Source of the DNA: Bacteroidia bacterium
Lineage (GTDB): Bacteria > Bacteroidota > Bacteroidia > Cytophagales > Cyclobacteriaceae
DNA: 37,091 bases
NCBI GenBank assembly: GCA_030426345.1
Contig: JAUHYU010000053.1
Coordinates: forward strand, 1 to 37,091
Direction of reading: 5' to 3'
A program made the translations under genes and the position numbers. The notes under the pieces are model-generated. The model was not told the origin of the DNA. It saw nothing but the letters and a program-made list of their open reading frames with translations, and did not search any database. This document shows, piece after piece, positions 16,378 through 25,100 of the stretch. The first letter of the stretch is position 1. Every line of letters starts with the position of its first letter.

Positions 16378-16410
16378 TACCTCCCAAACGATAGTTTATT
16401 GGCGAAAGTA

Positions 16411-17436
16411 TTAGTTGAAAGATCTAAACTGCCGCAAAAAACGAATATCGTTTTCAGTAAACAGCCTGATATCGTTAACCTGGTATTTTAGCATAGTAAT
16501 GCGTTCTATTCCCATGCCAAATGCAAACCCAGTATAAGCCTCCGGATCGATCTTACAATTTTGCAGGACATTTGGATCTACCATCCCACACCCACCAATT
16601 TCCACCCAACCGGTGTGCTTGCATATTTTGCAGCCTTTTTGGTTGCAAATAAAGCATGAAATATCCAATTCGGCGCTCGGTTCGGTAAAGGGGAAAAAGG
16701 ACGGTCTGAGTCTGATCTTAGTGTCTTTCCCAAAAAACTCCTTAGCAAAATAAAGCATAGTTTGCTTCAAATCTGCAAAGCTCACATTTCTATCTACGTA
16801 AAGCCCTTCAACCTGATGAAAGATGCAATGGGCACGAACTGAAATTGCTTCATTTCTAAAGACTCTTCCTGGAGAAAGTGTGCGGATAGGTGGTTTATCA
16901 TTTTCCATCACGCGTACTTGTACAGACGAAGTATGTGTCCTAAGCGCAATATCAGGGTCTTTTTCTATAAAGAAAGTATCCTGCATTTCACGTGCTGGAT
17001 GGTTTTCAGGAAAATTGAGTGCGGTAAAATTGTGCCAATCATCTTCGATTTCCGGGCCATAGGAAATATTAAAACCAATGCGCTCAAATATTTCCTGAAT
17101 TCTTTTTTTAGTAATAGACAATGGATGAAGGCTACCAAGAGTATCAGGAACAGGAGGGAGCGTAAGGTCAATCGGAGCCTCAGAAGCCTCTTCTTGATTG
17201 TTTTCAAGGGAGGTTGCTAAATCCTTAAACATGCCCTGCGCATGGTTTTTCAACTCATTTAAAATGCTACCCATGGCTTTCCGGTCTTCTTGGGCTACAT
17301 CTTTCAGGTTGGAAAACAAATCTCCAATTACACTTTTTCTACTAATAAATTTCAACCGGAATGCTTCCAGTTGATCTTTATTTGTTGCTACGTAATTAGA
17401 AATTTCCTCTTTTAATGCCTCAACCTTTTCCTTCAT
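16411..17436 (-). CDS. pheS: Phenylalanyl-tRNA synthetase alpha subunit
   Basis: A 341-aa class II synthetase alpha chain, the usual length. An N-terminal coiled-coil arm (1-~85) binds tRNA; the catalytic core holds 'LHPLSITKKRI', 'HPAREMQDTFFI', 'LRTHTSSVQVR', 'GRVFRNE' and the C-terminal motif 3 'GFAFGMGIERI'. A cysteine-rich insert 'CFICNQKGCKICKHTGWVEIGGCGMV' (cysteines spaced as CxxC repeats) is typical of this family in Bacteroidota. With PheT it charges tRNA-Phe. It follows the cysN stop codon by 5 bases, so it is probably cotranscribed with the sulfate-activation genes; pheT is not in this window. Confidence 0.95.
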   Translation of the reverse strand: MKEKVEALKEEISNYVATNKDQLEAFRLKFISRKSVIGDLFSNLKDVAQEDRKAMGSILNELKNHAQGMFKDLATSLENNQEEASEAPIDLTLPPVPDTLGSLHPLSITKKRIQEIFERIGFNISYGPEIEDDWHNFTALNFPENHPAREMQDTFFIEKDPDIALRTHTSSVQVRVMENDKPPIRTLSPGRVFRNEAISVRAHCIFHQVEGLYVDRNVSFADLKQTMLYFAKEFFGKDTKIRLRPSFFPFTEPSAELDISCFICNQKGCKICKHTGWVEIGGCGMVDPNVLQNCKIDPEAYTGFAFGMGIERITMLKYQVNDIRLFTENDIRFLRQFRSFN

Positions 17437-17441
17437 GTCAT

Positions 17442-18728
17442 TTATATAATCATTCCCGCTCCGACAGTTTCATTGGTATTTTCATCAACGAGTATTACAC
17501 TTCCAGTTCCACGGTTCTTTTTATAGCTGTCATAAAAGAAAGGCTGCGTAGTACGAACGTGTATTCTTCCGATTTCATTCAAGCCCAAACTCAAGTCATC
17601 TTCGATCTTGTGCAGTGTATTAATATCTACTTTGTACCTAATGTCCTTTACAATGCACCTCGCATCTTTAGTGGTATGCCGAATGCCATACTTACCTCCA
17701 GGAATTATTTTCTTTTCATTCAACCAGCAAATCATCAACTCGATATCCTGACCAGACTTAGGTTGGTTATTTGGTTTGGCAATCATATCACCCCTGCTAA
17801 TATCAATTTCATCCTCTAATGTCATCACTATATTCTCAGGAGGAAACGCTTCGCCAATTGGGCCGTTCATGGTTTCAATAGACTTTATTTTGGTGGTAAA
17901 ACCTGATGGAAGGGCTAGAACCTCATCACCTGGTTTGAAAACGCCACCTTCTATTTTACCAGCATATCCTCTAAAATCATGATACTTCTCAGATTGGGGG
18001 CGGATAACACGCTGTACAGGAAATCGGCAATCTACAAAATTATAATCGCTTGCGATATGCACATTTTCCAATGTATAAAGCAGTGTAGACCCATCAAACC
18101 ATGGGGTATTTTCAGATTTGTCAACTACATTATCCCCTTTCAGTGCGCTGATGGGAATGTATTGAATGTCTTGGATCTCGAGTTTGGAGCTAAAATCGTC
18201 AAACTGCCCTTTGATCTTCGTAAAAACCTCTTCGCTAAAATCAACAAGGTCCATTTTGTTGATGCAAATTACCAGATGCTTGATCTGTAACAGCGAAGCA
18301 ATAAATGCATGCCGACAGGTTTGTTCAACTACACCATGGCGTGCATCCACAAGGATTATTGCCAGATTTGCTGTTGAAGCACCTGTCACCATATTACGGG
18401 TATATTGGATGTGCCCAGGAGTATCTGCAATAATAAATTTACGCTTTGGGGTAGCAAAATAGCGATATGCCACGTCGATGGTAATCCCTTGCTCTCGCTC
18501 GGCACGAAGTCCATCAGTCAGCAATGCTAAGTTTACCTGATGATCCCCCATATTTTTACTTGCTAGCTCAACTGCATCCATTTGATCCTCGAATATAGAT
18601 TTAGAATCGTGCAGCAACCTGCCAATCAATGTGCTTTTGCCATCATCTACCGAACCGGCAGTGGTAAAGCGCAATAAATCCATATTTAAATATTCTTCAG
18701 TAGAAAATTCCTTTTCTATAGTATTCAT
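17442..18728 (-). CDS. cysN: Sulfate adenylyltransferase GTPase subunit CysN
   Basis: A 428-aa translation-factor-type GTPase. G1 is 'GSVDDGKS' (25-32), 'DTPGH' is G3 and 'NKMD' is G4, followed by EF-Tu-like beta-barrel domains 2 and 3. With CysD it drives the formation of APS from ATP and sulfate by GTP hydrolysis. There is no C-terminal CysC fusion; the kinase is a separate gene here. It starts 17 bases after cysD ends. The C-terminal 'RGTGSVILVDENTNETVGAGMI' region is the usual end of CysN. Confidence 0.96.
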   Translation of the reverse strand: MNTIEKEFSTEEYLNMDLLRFTTAGSVDDGKSTLIGRLLHDSKSIFEDQMDAVELASKNMGDHQVNLALLTDGLRAEREQGITIDVAYRYFATPKRKFIIADTPGHIQYTRNMVTGASTANLAIILVDARHGVVEQTCRHAFIASLLQIKHLVICINKMDLVDFSEEVFTKIKGQFDDFSSKLEIQDIQYIPISALKGDNVVDKSENTPWFDGSTLLYTLENVHIASDYNFVDCRFPVQRVIRPQSEKYHDFRGYAGKIEGGVFKPGDEVLALPSGFTTKIKSIETMNGPIGEAFPPENIVMTLEDEIDISRGDMIAKPNNQPKSGQDIELMICWLNEKKIIPGGKYGIRHTTKDARCIVKDIRYKVDINTLHKIEDDLSLGLNEIGRIHVRTTQPFFYDSYKKNRGTGSVILVDENTNETVGAGMII

Positions 18729-18745
18729 AGTCCTAATAATATTTT

Positions 18746-19651
18746 CTAAAAATAACCTTCCTTTTTTCGGTCTTCCATGGCAGCTTCTGATCGTTTGTCA
18801 TCTGTTCTGGTACCTCTTTCCGTTTCCCTCGCCGCAGATACTTCCATGATGATGTCTTCGATTTTCGAAGCATCGGAAACTACAGCCCCCGTACACGTCA
18901 TATCTCCAATTGTTCTAAATCGGATTTGTTTTTTTTCAATTTTCTCACCCTCAAGCAAGGAAATAAATGGTGAATTGGCAAGATAAACGCCATCACGCTT
19001 CACAACTTCACGTTCATGGGTATAATAAATGTGGGGGATAGGAATGTTTTCAGCTGCAATGTACTGCCATACGTCCATCTCCGTCCAGTTACTCAATGGG
19101 AAAACCCGAAAATGCTCTCCCATGTGTTTTTTACCATTGAAAAGGTTCCACAATTCAGGACGTTGGTTTTTAGGGTCCCACTGGCCAAATTCATCTCTGT
19201 GAGAAAAGAACCTTTCTTTGGCTCTGGCTTTTTCTTCATCCCTTCGCCCTCCGCCAAATGCGGCATCAAATTTATGTTTCTCGATTCCATCGAGAAGCGT
19301 CACTATTTGAAGTTTGTTTCGGCTAGGGTTGGCTCCTTTTTCCTCAACAGCCTTCCCTTCATCTATAGATTCCTGCACAGAGGCTACAATCAATTCGACC
19401 CCTAATTCTTTTACAAGGTTGTCCCGAAACTCGATGGTCTCCTCAAAGTTATGACCAGTATCGATGTGCATCAAGGGAAAGGGAATTTTTGCAGGCCAAA
19501 ATGCTTTTTGTGCTAATCGAACCATGACGATGGAATCCTTTCCTCCGGAAAATAATAAGACCGGTTTTTCAAATTGCGAAGCCACTTCGCGCATGATGAA
19601 TACAGCTTCGTTTTCGAGTTGACTTAAATGTGAAAGATGATATTTTTGCAT
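18746..19651 (-). CDS. cysD: Sulfate adenylyltransferase small subunit CysD
   Basis: A 301-aa ATP-sulfurylase subunit of the PP-loop superfamily. 'SGGKDS' (35-40) is the pyrophosphate loop, and 'HIDTGHNFEE', 'GGRRDEEKARAKERFFS' and 'VFPLSNWTEMDVW' are CysD signatures. The C-terminal region 'CTGAVVSDA' followed by 'ERGTRTDDK' is intact. It adenylylates sulfate to APS together with CysN. It starts two bases after the cysC stop codon, in the order cysC-cysD-cysN. Confidence 0.96.
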   Translation of the reverse strand: MQKYHLSHLSQLENEAVFIMREVASQFEKPVLLFSGGKDSIVMVRLAQKAFWPAKIPFPLMHIDTGHNFEETIEFRDNLVKELGVELIVASVQESIDEGKAVEEKGANPSRNKLQIVTLLDGIEKHKFDAAFGGGRRDEEKARAKERFFSHRDEFGQWDPKNQRPELWNLFNGKKHMGEHFRVFPLSNWTEMDVWQYIAAENIPIPHIYYTHEREVVKRDGVYLANSPFISLLEGEKIEKKQIRFRTIGDMTCTGAVVSDASKIEDIIMEVSAARETERGTRTDDKRSEAAMEDRKKEGYF

Positions 19652-19653
19652 TA

Positions 19654-20250
19654 TTATTCTTCAAATTTAATTTTTCCTATTAGTTGTTCTACCAGTTGAT
19701 TATGACAGTGTTCTATGGTATTCATATCTGTTTTAATTTCTATATCAGGATCTACAGGTGCTTCAAACGGTGAATCTATTCCGGTAAAATTTTTGATTTC
19801 TCCATTTCTGGCACGTCGGTACAATCCTTTCACATCTCTAGCCTCACAGACCTCTATCGGGCAGTTGACATAAACCTCGACGTATCTGTCGCCGATAATC
19901 TCTCTAGCCATGTCCCTGATTTCCTGCGTGGGACTGATCAGAGAGGAAATGGTAATAACGCCACAATTGGCAAATAGTTTGGAAACTTCTGCTGCTCGCC
20001 TAATATTTTCTATCCTGTCCGCTTCGGTAAATGACAGGTTATTGTTTATTCCGCTTCTGAGATTGTCTCCGTCTAGAATTTGCGTTAGGTATCCCATCTG
20101 ATGGAGTGCATTCTCTAGGCTTGTTGCAAGCGTGCTCTTGCCTGATCCTGAGAGACCTACAAGCCACACCACTAACGAATGCTGCTTCAACATTTTCTCT
20201 TTGTCTTCTAACGACAGAATAGAATCGAATATCGGATATATGTTTTCCAC
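19654..20250 (-). CDS. cysC: Adenylylsulfate kinase CysC
   Basis: A 198-aa APS kinase. The P-loop 'GLSGSGKS' is at 32-39, 'LDGDNLRSGINNNLSFT' (start near 59) binds APS, and 'DVKGLYRRARNGEIKNFTGIDSPFE' (near 138-162) is the lid and substrate segment. It phosphorylates APS to PAPS. Because the CysH here looks like an APS reductase, the PAPS product probably serves sulfotransferases. The start is GTG 20250: no in-frame ATG or GTG lies upstream, and the next internal Met would remove family-typical N-terminal residues. It is the first gene of cysCDN-pheS and divergent from cysQ. Confidence 0.95.
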   Translation of the reverse strand: MENIYPIFDSILSLEDKEKMLKQHSLVVWLVGLSGSGKSTLATSLENALHQMGYLTQILDGDNLRSGINNNLSFTEADRIENIRRAAEVSKLFANCGVITISSLISPTQEIRDMAREIIGDRYVEVYVNCPIEVCEARDVKGLYRRARNGEIKNFTGIDSPFEAPVDPDIEIKTDMNTIEHCHNQLVEQLIGKIKFEE

Positions 20251-20266
20251 ACAAATAAAATTTTGG

Positions 20267-20274
20267 CAAAAATA
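20267..20274 (-). promoter_or_regulatory. -7 box of the cysC operon
   Basis: The minus strand reads TATTTTTG (TAnnTTTG), 17-24 bases upstream of the GTG start, predicting a very short untranslated leader. No TTG was found at the -33 distance. Confidence 0.35.
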
Positions 20275-20355
20275 GTATTAATAGATGAATAAAGTAATTT
20301 ATGTCACTAATTTCGGCCCAACAAAATCTTGTTATTCAATTTATAAAATCAAACA

Positions 20356-21114
20356 ATGGTGGATAATGTAAAGGACATAGCTATAGCGGCAGGAAAACAA
20401 ATATTGGCTATTTATCACGACGACAAGTTATCGGCTCAAGTAGAACACAAATCCGACGACTCTCCACTTACCTTGGCGGACAAAGCCAGCAATGAAGTGA
20501 TAGTAGCGGCTTTGAAAAAATATTATCCCGAAATTCCGATTCTTTCAGAGGAGGGTAAAACCATTGACTACAAAGACAGAAAAGATTGGAAGAAATTTTG
20601 GTTAGTTGATCCTTTGGACGGCACGAAAGAATTTATCAAAAAGAATGGTGAGTTCACTGTTAATATCGCCTTGATCGAAAATGGCTACCCAGTGCTTGGG
20701 GTGATCTATGCACCTGTGCTCAACAAGCTATATGTCGGCGATAGCCTCAACAATTCTGCTTATATAATTGATGAAAAAAGCATCAAAAATCCATTAAAAG
20801 TCAATAGCAAAGAATCCAATAGGATTGCCGTTGGCAGTAGATCGCATTCGTCAGAGGAGGAGGAAGCACTCTTAAAGAGCTACGATGTTGTAGAAACGAT
20901 ATCGATCGGAAGTTCGCTGAAATTTTGCATGGTAGCGGAAGGAAAAGCTGATATGTATTACCGGCACGGCCCGACAATGGAGTGGGACACGGGTGCCGGA
21001 CAAGCCATTGTGGAAGCGGCAGGAGGAAAAGTAACACACAAGAAAAGTGGCGAGCGATTTCGCTACAACAGGGAAAACTTGCTCAATGAAAGTTTCTTGG
21101 TGCTAGGGTTTTAA
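20356..21114 (+). CDS. cysQ: 3'(2'),5'-bisphosphate nucleotidase CysQ
   Basis: A 252-aa member of the inositol-monophosphatase superfamily. 'LSEEG' (64-68) and 'DPLDGT' (85-90) supply the metal ligands, and 'EWDTGAGQAIVEAAGG' (near 213) completes the site. It hydrolyses 3'-phosphoadenosine 5'-phosphate (PAP), the by-product of PAPS-dependent sulfotransfer, to AMP and phosphate. It is divergent from cysC and convergent with the wzi gene. A perfect 22-bp inverted repeat begins at the base after its stop codon. Confidence 0.95.
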   Translation: MVDNVKDIAIAAGKQILAIYHDDKLSAQVEHKSDDSPLTLADKASNEVIVAALKKYYPEIPILSEEGKTIDYKDRKDWKKFWLVDPLDGTKEFIKKNGEFTVNIALIENGYPVLGVIYAPVLNKLYVGDSLNNSAYIIDEKSIKNPLKVNSKESNRIAVGSRSHSSEEEEALLKSYDVVETISIGSSLKFCMVAEGKADMYYRHGPTMEWDTGAGQAIVEAAGGKVTHKKSGERFRYNRENLLNESFLVLGF

Positions 21115-21164
21115 TCATGGATTTTAGAGGCTTTTTACTTGCAAAAAGCCTCTAAAATCCATGA
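21115..21164. terminator. Perfect 22-bp inverted repeat ending cysQ and wzi, made from two AAAATCCATG copies
   Basis: Arms 21115-21136 and 21143-21164 are perfectly complementary with a 6-base loop (ACTTGC). The outer halves are two inverted copies of AAAATCCATG (21116-21125 on -, 21154-21163 on +). The inner halves are AGAGGCTTTTT/AAAAAGCCTCT. It fills the 62 bases between the convergent cysQ and wzi stop codons, so it should block transcription from both sides, although the T runs lie inside the stem rather than after it. Confidence 0.75.
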
Positions 21165-21176
21165 AAGTCCGAGATG

Positions 21177-22799
21177 TCATTTCTTTTTCCCAAGGGAGAA
21201 CATTCCATCATAATGGAACCCAAAGAGAATTCCAAAGTTGTGGTACATCTCTCCAAAATCATAGGCTATGGAAGAAGAGATGCTCATACCTTTCCATTTT
21301 GGAATTGTGTAATTGACTTCTAAAAAAGTATAGCCTTGTTTGAGGACCTCTTTGAAATAATAGGAATTGTAATACTCAGGGTTTTCGATTGAAGCCCAAT
21401 TGTACCTTCCCTGGTTTGCTCCAGCATAAGAGCCGCGATTTTTGGTATAGGTCAATTTTGCTCGATAGGAAAAATGCTTTCCCAAATAACCTTCAAAGGC
21501 AAGGTGGTGAGCTTCGACCCTGTTGGATACAAAGTATCTGTCGTACTGTCCATCAAAGTCGTCGTTAATAACTTTCATGTCGTCTTGAGATAAAAACAGT
21601 GATGAACCGATCGCATTTTTGTGATATGACTGGCCCCGGGGATAGAGATAGTTATTGTAGTGATCGTCCCTACCGCCAAACCTATTTCCATAATTCAGTT
21701 CATCCATCAAGAAGGTTGAAAAAGCTTCTTTTGTAATACCAACCGTAACCGTGTCAAAATTTTCGAGCATGAATTTGTCTAAATCATCAATCTGGTCTGT
21801 AAATATTAGTTCCTCATCCAATATAGGATCAGGGGTACCATTGCCACTTTGGTGTATGGTATTGATATACTCATATAAAATACTTGAAATCAAACCCTTT
21901 TCATTAGACTCGATGAGAAGGCCCACAGATTTGTCCTTGCTGCCCAGTTTCATTCCCGACCCATCGCTAAAAGGTTTTTGAAAATACATGGTAAATCCAT
22001 GGTCATTGATTTTCCAATTCAGGCCGATGTCATATATTCCAAAATGTGCTCCAGCCACATTTGTTGATTCTCCTCCCCCTATTTTACCCGAACTTTTCCC
22101 GAAAAAAGTAGCCATAAAATCTGTTTCTATTTTGGTGCCATTGTATTGCGTACCTCCAAATTGAGCACTGTGGTTTATACCTAGATGCACGTTTACTGGC
22201 AAGGTTGTACTTCTCAGGTAAAAGAATTTTTCATGGTACAAGGGATGATCTGTTCCATTATATTCTGAGCGGTCATCATCAAGTATCCCAAAATTCATAG
22301 CCCCTTTGAATTCAACATATTTACCGATAAAGGGTGCTCTTGTGTAGTCATAAAACCCAATGCCGATGCGTGGCATGGGTCTGGCATTGTTGCTTACAAA
22401 TAAGGATCCTGAGCTTAAATCATCACTGTACTGCCCGATAGTGTAAGCCTCTTTGCCGATCTTTAGCTGTAATTTGCCATAGTATAAATTGAAATAAGCC
22501 TGTTGTAGATAACTGCTGGAAATATCCGATTTCAGATTGATTTCAAGTTCGCTCTCTGCCTTCCAACGCTTGCCAAAATCAAATTGATATGCTACACCGG
22601 CCAGTCCGACAACTTCTGCTTTATCATCTTTGTCAAAAATGCCATATCGGTTGGAAACTTGCCAGTGGGGTTGAAAGTCTTGAGTAGCAGCGAGAAAGTA
22701 TAAGTCTGTATGAAAAGAAAGTGAATCGCTTTGGGCCTGCATGGAACTCGCCCAAATTTGAAAAAAAAACACTGATAATATAAAAGTCCTCCCTGTCAT
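21177..22799 (-). CDS. wzi: Wzi-family capsule assembly outer-membrane beta-barrel
   Basis: A 540-aa protein with a signal peptide (residues 1-22, ending MQAQ). The rest is rich in alternating aromatic strands ('YQFDFGKRWKAESELEINL', 'QLKIGKEAYTIG', 'VNVHLGINHSAQFGG') and ends with strands closing on 'FGFHYDGMFSLGKKK', as in an outer-membrane beta-barrel. The pattern fits the Bacteroidota capsule-assembly Wzi family, which helps hold surface polysaccharide, and it is the last gene of the polysaccharide cluster. A generic porin is the alternative. TATTTTTG at 22819-22826 (minus strand) is a possible -7 box of its own. Confidence 0.7.
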   Translation of the reverse strand: MTGRTFILSVFFFQIWASSMQAQSDSLSFHTDLYFLAATQDFQPHWQVSNRYGIFDKDDKAEVVGLAGVAYQFDFGKRWKAESELEINLKSDISSSYLQQAYFNLYYGKLQLKIGKEAYTIGQYSDDLSSGSLFVSNNARPMPRIGIGFYDYTRAPFIGKYVEFKGAMNFGILDDDRSEYNGTDHPLYHEKFFYLRSTTLPVNVHLGINHSAQFGGTQYNGTKIETDFMATFFGKSSGKIGGGESTNVAGAHFGIYDIGLNWKINDHGFTMYFQKPFSDGSGMKLGSKDKSVGLLIESNEKGLISSILYEYINTIHQSGNGTPDPILDEELIFTDQIDDLDKFMLENFDTVTVGITKEAFSTFLMDELNYGNRFGGRDDHYNNYLYPRGQSYHKNAIGSSLFLSQDDMKVINDDFDGQYDRYFVSNRVEAHHLAFEGYLGKHFSYRAKLTYTKNRGSYAGANQGRYNWASIENPEYYNSYYFKEVLKQGYTFLEVNYTIPKWKGMSISSSIAYDFGEMYHNFGILFGFHYDGMFSLGKKK

Positions 22800-22818
22800 T
22801 CCTTGCCCAACTAAAATG

Positions 22819-22826
22819 CAAAAATA
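22819..22826 (-). promoter_or_regulatory. Possible -7 box upstream of wzi
   Basis: Minus-strand TATTTTTG in the 85-base gap between the WcaJ-type gene and wzi, about 20 bases before the ATG. No matching -33 TTG was seen, so wzi may instead be read from upstream. Confidence 0.3.
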
Positions 22827-22884
22827 GGAAATTTATTATAATAACGCTTGAAGTCTATGTAGTCCACTAAGAAGTAGTCTATTT

Positions 22885-24255
22885 CTAATAGGCGTTTTTA
22901 TCACCTTTTAGCATCACAAAAAAAGTAGAAATCAATATTTTAATATCAAATAGCAAAGACCAGTTTTCTACATAAAATCGATCTAATTTCACACGATTTT
23001 TTAGCTTATAATGCGTGTTGGTCTCACCTCTGTAGCCTTTTGCTTGAGCTAGTCCGGTGATCCCCGGCTTTACATAGTGCCGGAGCATAAATTTATCCAC
23101 TTGCTGGTAAAACTCCTCGGTATGTTTGAGCATGTGCGGCCTGGGTCCTACTATGGACATTTCCCCTTTTAGCACGTTGAGAAACTGAGGTACTTCGTCG
23201 ATGTTGGTCATTCGTAAGATCGCACCAATCCTTGTGACCCTAGGATCGGTCTTGGTTGCTTGCCGCTGGTCTGAAACTTCATTTTCTTCCATAGTCCTAA
23301 ATTTATAACAGACAAAAGGCTCGTTGTTGATCCCAGAGCGCATTTGTTTAAAAAAAACGGATCCTTTAGAATCGGCCTTTATCAATATGGCGATTAGCGG
23401 AACTAACCAAGAAAACACAAATATTCCCAAAAAAACGGTTATCACAATATCAAAAATACGCTTTAGCAATCTATTGAAGTGATCGTCTAATGGCTGTGAA
23501 GGAAAATTCAACACCGGTATGACATCATACAATTGTACTTCGATCTTTTTATATGGAAATCCACGAAAATCCGGGATAGCATGGATTTTAATGAAATTAT
23601 CCTCAGCAAACTTTGTAAGTTGGTTTACTTCTGTATAATCCAGATATGGAAGGATGCAATAAATCTCATCGACTTCCAGCGCTTTGGTCATTTCCATTAC
23701 ATCGCTTACCTTGCCCCTTACTACAGAATTACTGGCTTTATTGTCAAAATATCCCATAAACCGATAACCCAACTCGGGATTATAAGTAAAATATTTTCGC
23801 AAATCCGAGGCGATTTTGCCATAGCCGACAATCACCACATTGCGATAGTTATACCCCTCCTTTCGGTAATATTTGAGAAATGCGATAAAACCAATATTGA
23901 ATAAACTGATCGCAAAAGAAGTGGCGCAATAGGCATAAAATACAAACGGCTTGTCGTATACACCATTTTTTATTCCCAAAAAGGCAAATATCAAAATCAG
24001 GTAAAAACTCAGCGCATACAATAACTTGCGGATTATCCATTCAAATGAGGCAGTCCTTGAATCGTCGTGTATTTTGATGAAAAATGCAGATATAATCCAT
24101 GCGATATTAAAAAATAAATATGGTTCAAAATATACAGACCGCTCAGCTATATCTACCTGACCTATAATTAATGCGTACACAATGAAATAGGCAATATTCA
24201 AAAACAGAATATCACCAATCAGTTGTACTTCTTTAAGGTATTTGGAGTAGCGCAA
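22885..24255 (-). CDS. Polyprenyl-phosphate glycosylphosphotransferase (WcaJ-like)
   Basis: A 456-aa initiating transferase. Four or five N-terminal membrane helices (~10-125) are followed by a Rossmann-like domain ('VVIVGYGKIASDLRKYF', ~140-250), a further membrane hairpin (~275-295) and a C-terminal bacterial sugar-transferase domain with 'KRIFDI', 'KADSKGSVFFKQ.RSG', 'YKFRTM', 'RMTNIDEVPQFLNVLKG' and 'VGPRPHM'. It transfers a sugar-1-phosphate (glucose or galactose type) to undecaprenyl phosphate, starting the repeat unit. The start codon is TTG 24255; the frame upstream has a stop before any ATG or GTG, and the protein begins as family members do ('RYSKYLK'). Confidence 0.9.
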   Translation of the reverse strand: MRYSKYLKEVQLIGDILFLNIAYFIVYALIIGQVDIAERSVYFEPYLFFNIAWIISAFFIKIHDDSRTASFEWIIRKLLYALSFYLILIFAFLGIKNGVYDKPFVFYAYCATSFAISLFNIGFIAFLKYYRKEGYNYRNVVIVGYGKIASDLRKYFTYNPELGYRFMGYFDNKASNSVVRGKVSDVMEMTKALEVDEIYCILPYLDYTEVNQLTKFAEDNFIKIHAIPDFRGFPYKKIEVQLYDVIPVLNFPSQPLDDHFNRLLKRIFDIVITVFLGIFVFSWLVPLIAILIKADSKGSVFFKQMRSGINNEPFVCYKFRTMEENEVSDQRQATKTDPRVTRIGAILRMTNIDEVPQFLNVLKGEMSIVGPRPHMLKHTEEFYQQVDKFMLRHYVKPGITGLAQAKGYRGETNTHYKLKNRVKLDRFYVENWSLLFDIKILISTFFVMLKGDKNAY

Positions 24256-24353
24256 GTTGCGGTAGTTAGTTGAATATATTTAGGGAACGACATGAAAAAT
24301 AACATCATTTGATCTCCTGCCATTTGTTCATGTTGATTGCAATGCCAAAAATA

Positions 24354-25100
24354 CTATGTTTTTTTTAAAAGAACATCTTTAAAAAATTGAGGGGAATAGT
24401 ATAAATATCTTTTCCAAAGTCGATTGGGTTCCATCAATAGTCTGACAAACCATTCCAATTTCATGGAAATCCAAAATTTAGAAGGGCGCTTTATCGTTCC
24501 GGCATAAAAATCAAAAACCGCACCAACCGAGCATACTATTTTGGAATTTAATGACTCCAGATGCTCATGAACCCATTTTTCCTGCTTTGGTGCCGTCATG
24601 CCGATAAATAAAACATCCGGTTTGAAATTATTTATGGCCGATAACATCTGTAGGGAATCTTCCCGTAAAAAAGATTCTGTGAAAGGAGGCGAATAGCTGC
24701 CGACGACTACATTGGGATATTCTGTTTCCGATTTTTGCGAGATTTTAATTAGCGTGTCTTGAGAAGCCCCAAGAAAAAAAGCCTTGCCTTGGATTGCATT
24801 CAATTCAGATAATAAATGTAGAAAGATATCTTCACCGGCGATCTTTACGATTTTGGCCTGCTTTCTATATTTGGCAGCAAAAACTATTGGAAATCCATCA
24901 GGAAGTAAAATGTTAGAACTCATTAATGCCTGCTTAAACAGCTCGTCCTTTTTTGCGACAACATATGAATAGGCATTGATCGTATTGATTACGAATTTGT
25001 CTTTACTCTCAAGCTTGATTTCAGATAATGACCCTGAAAAAATATCATAATCCCATAAACCAATTGAATTTGGGCTTTTCCCTTCTTCAGAATTATTCAT
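24354..25100 (-). CDS. WecG/TagA/CpsF family glycosyltransferase (GT26)
   Basis: A 248-aa protein. 'LLPDGFPIVFAAK' (near 70-82), 'FFLGASQDTL' and 'DVLFIGMTAPKQEKWVHEH' (near 160-178) are signatures of the family that adds ManNAc(A)-type sugars to lipid-linked intermediates at the inner face of the membrane. It probably adds the second sugar of the repeat unit. It overlaps the upstream GT4 gene by 8 bases. A 98-base gap with no clear structure separates it from the WcaJ-type gene. Confidence 0.88.
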   Translation of the reverse strand: MNNSEEGKSPNSIGLWDYDIFSGSLSEIKLESKDKFVINTINAYSYVVAKKDELFKQALMSSNILLPDGFPIVFAAKYRKQAKIVKIAGEDIFLHLLSELNAIQGKAFFLGASQDTLIKISQKSETEYPNVVVGSYSPPFTESFLREDSLQMLSAINNFKPDVLFIGMTAPKQEKWVHEHLESLNSKIVCSVGAVFDFYAGTIKRPSKFWISMKLEWFVRLLMEPNRLWKRYLYYSPQFFKDVLLKKT

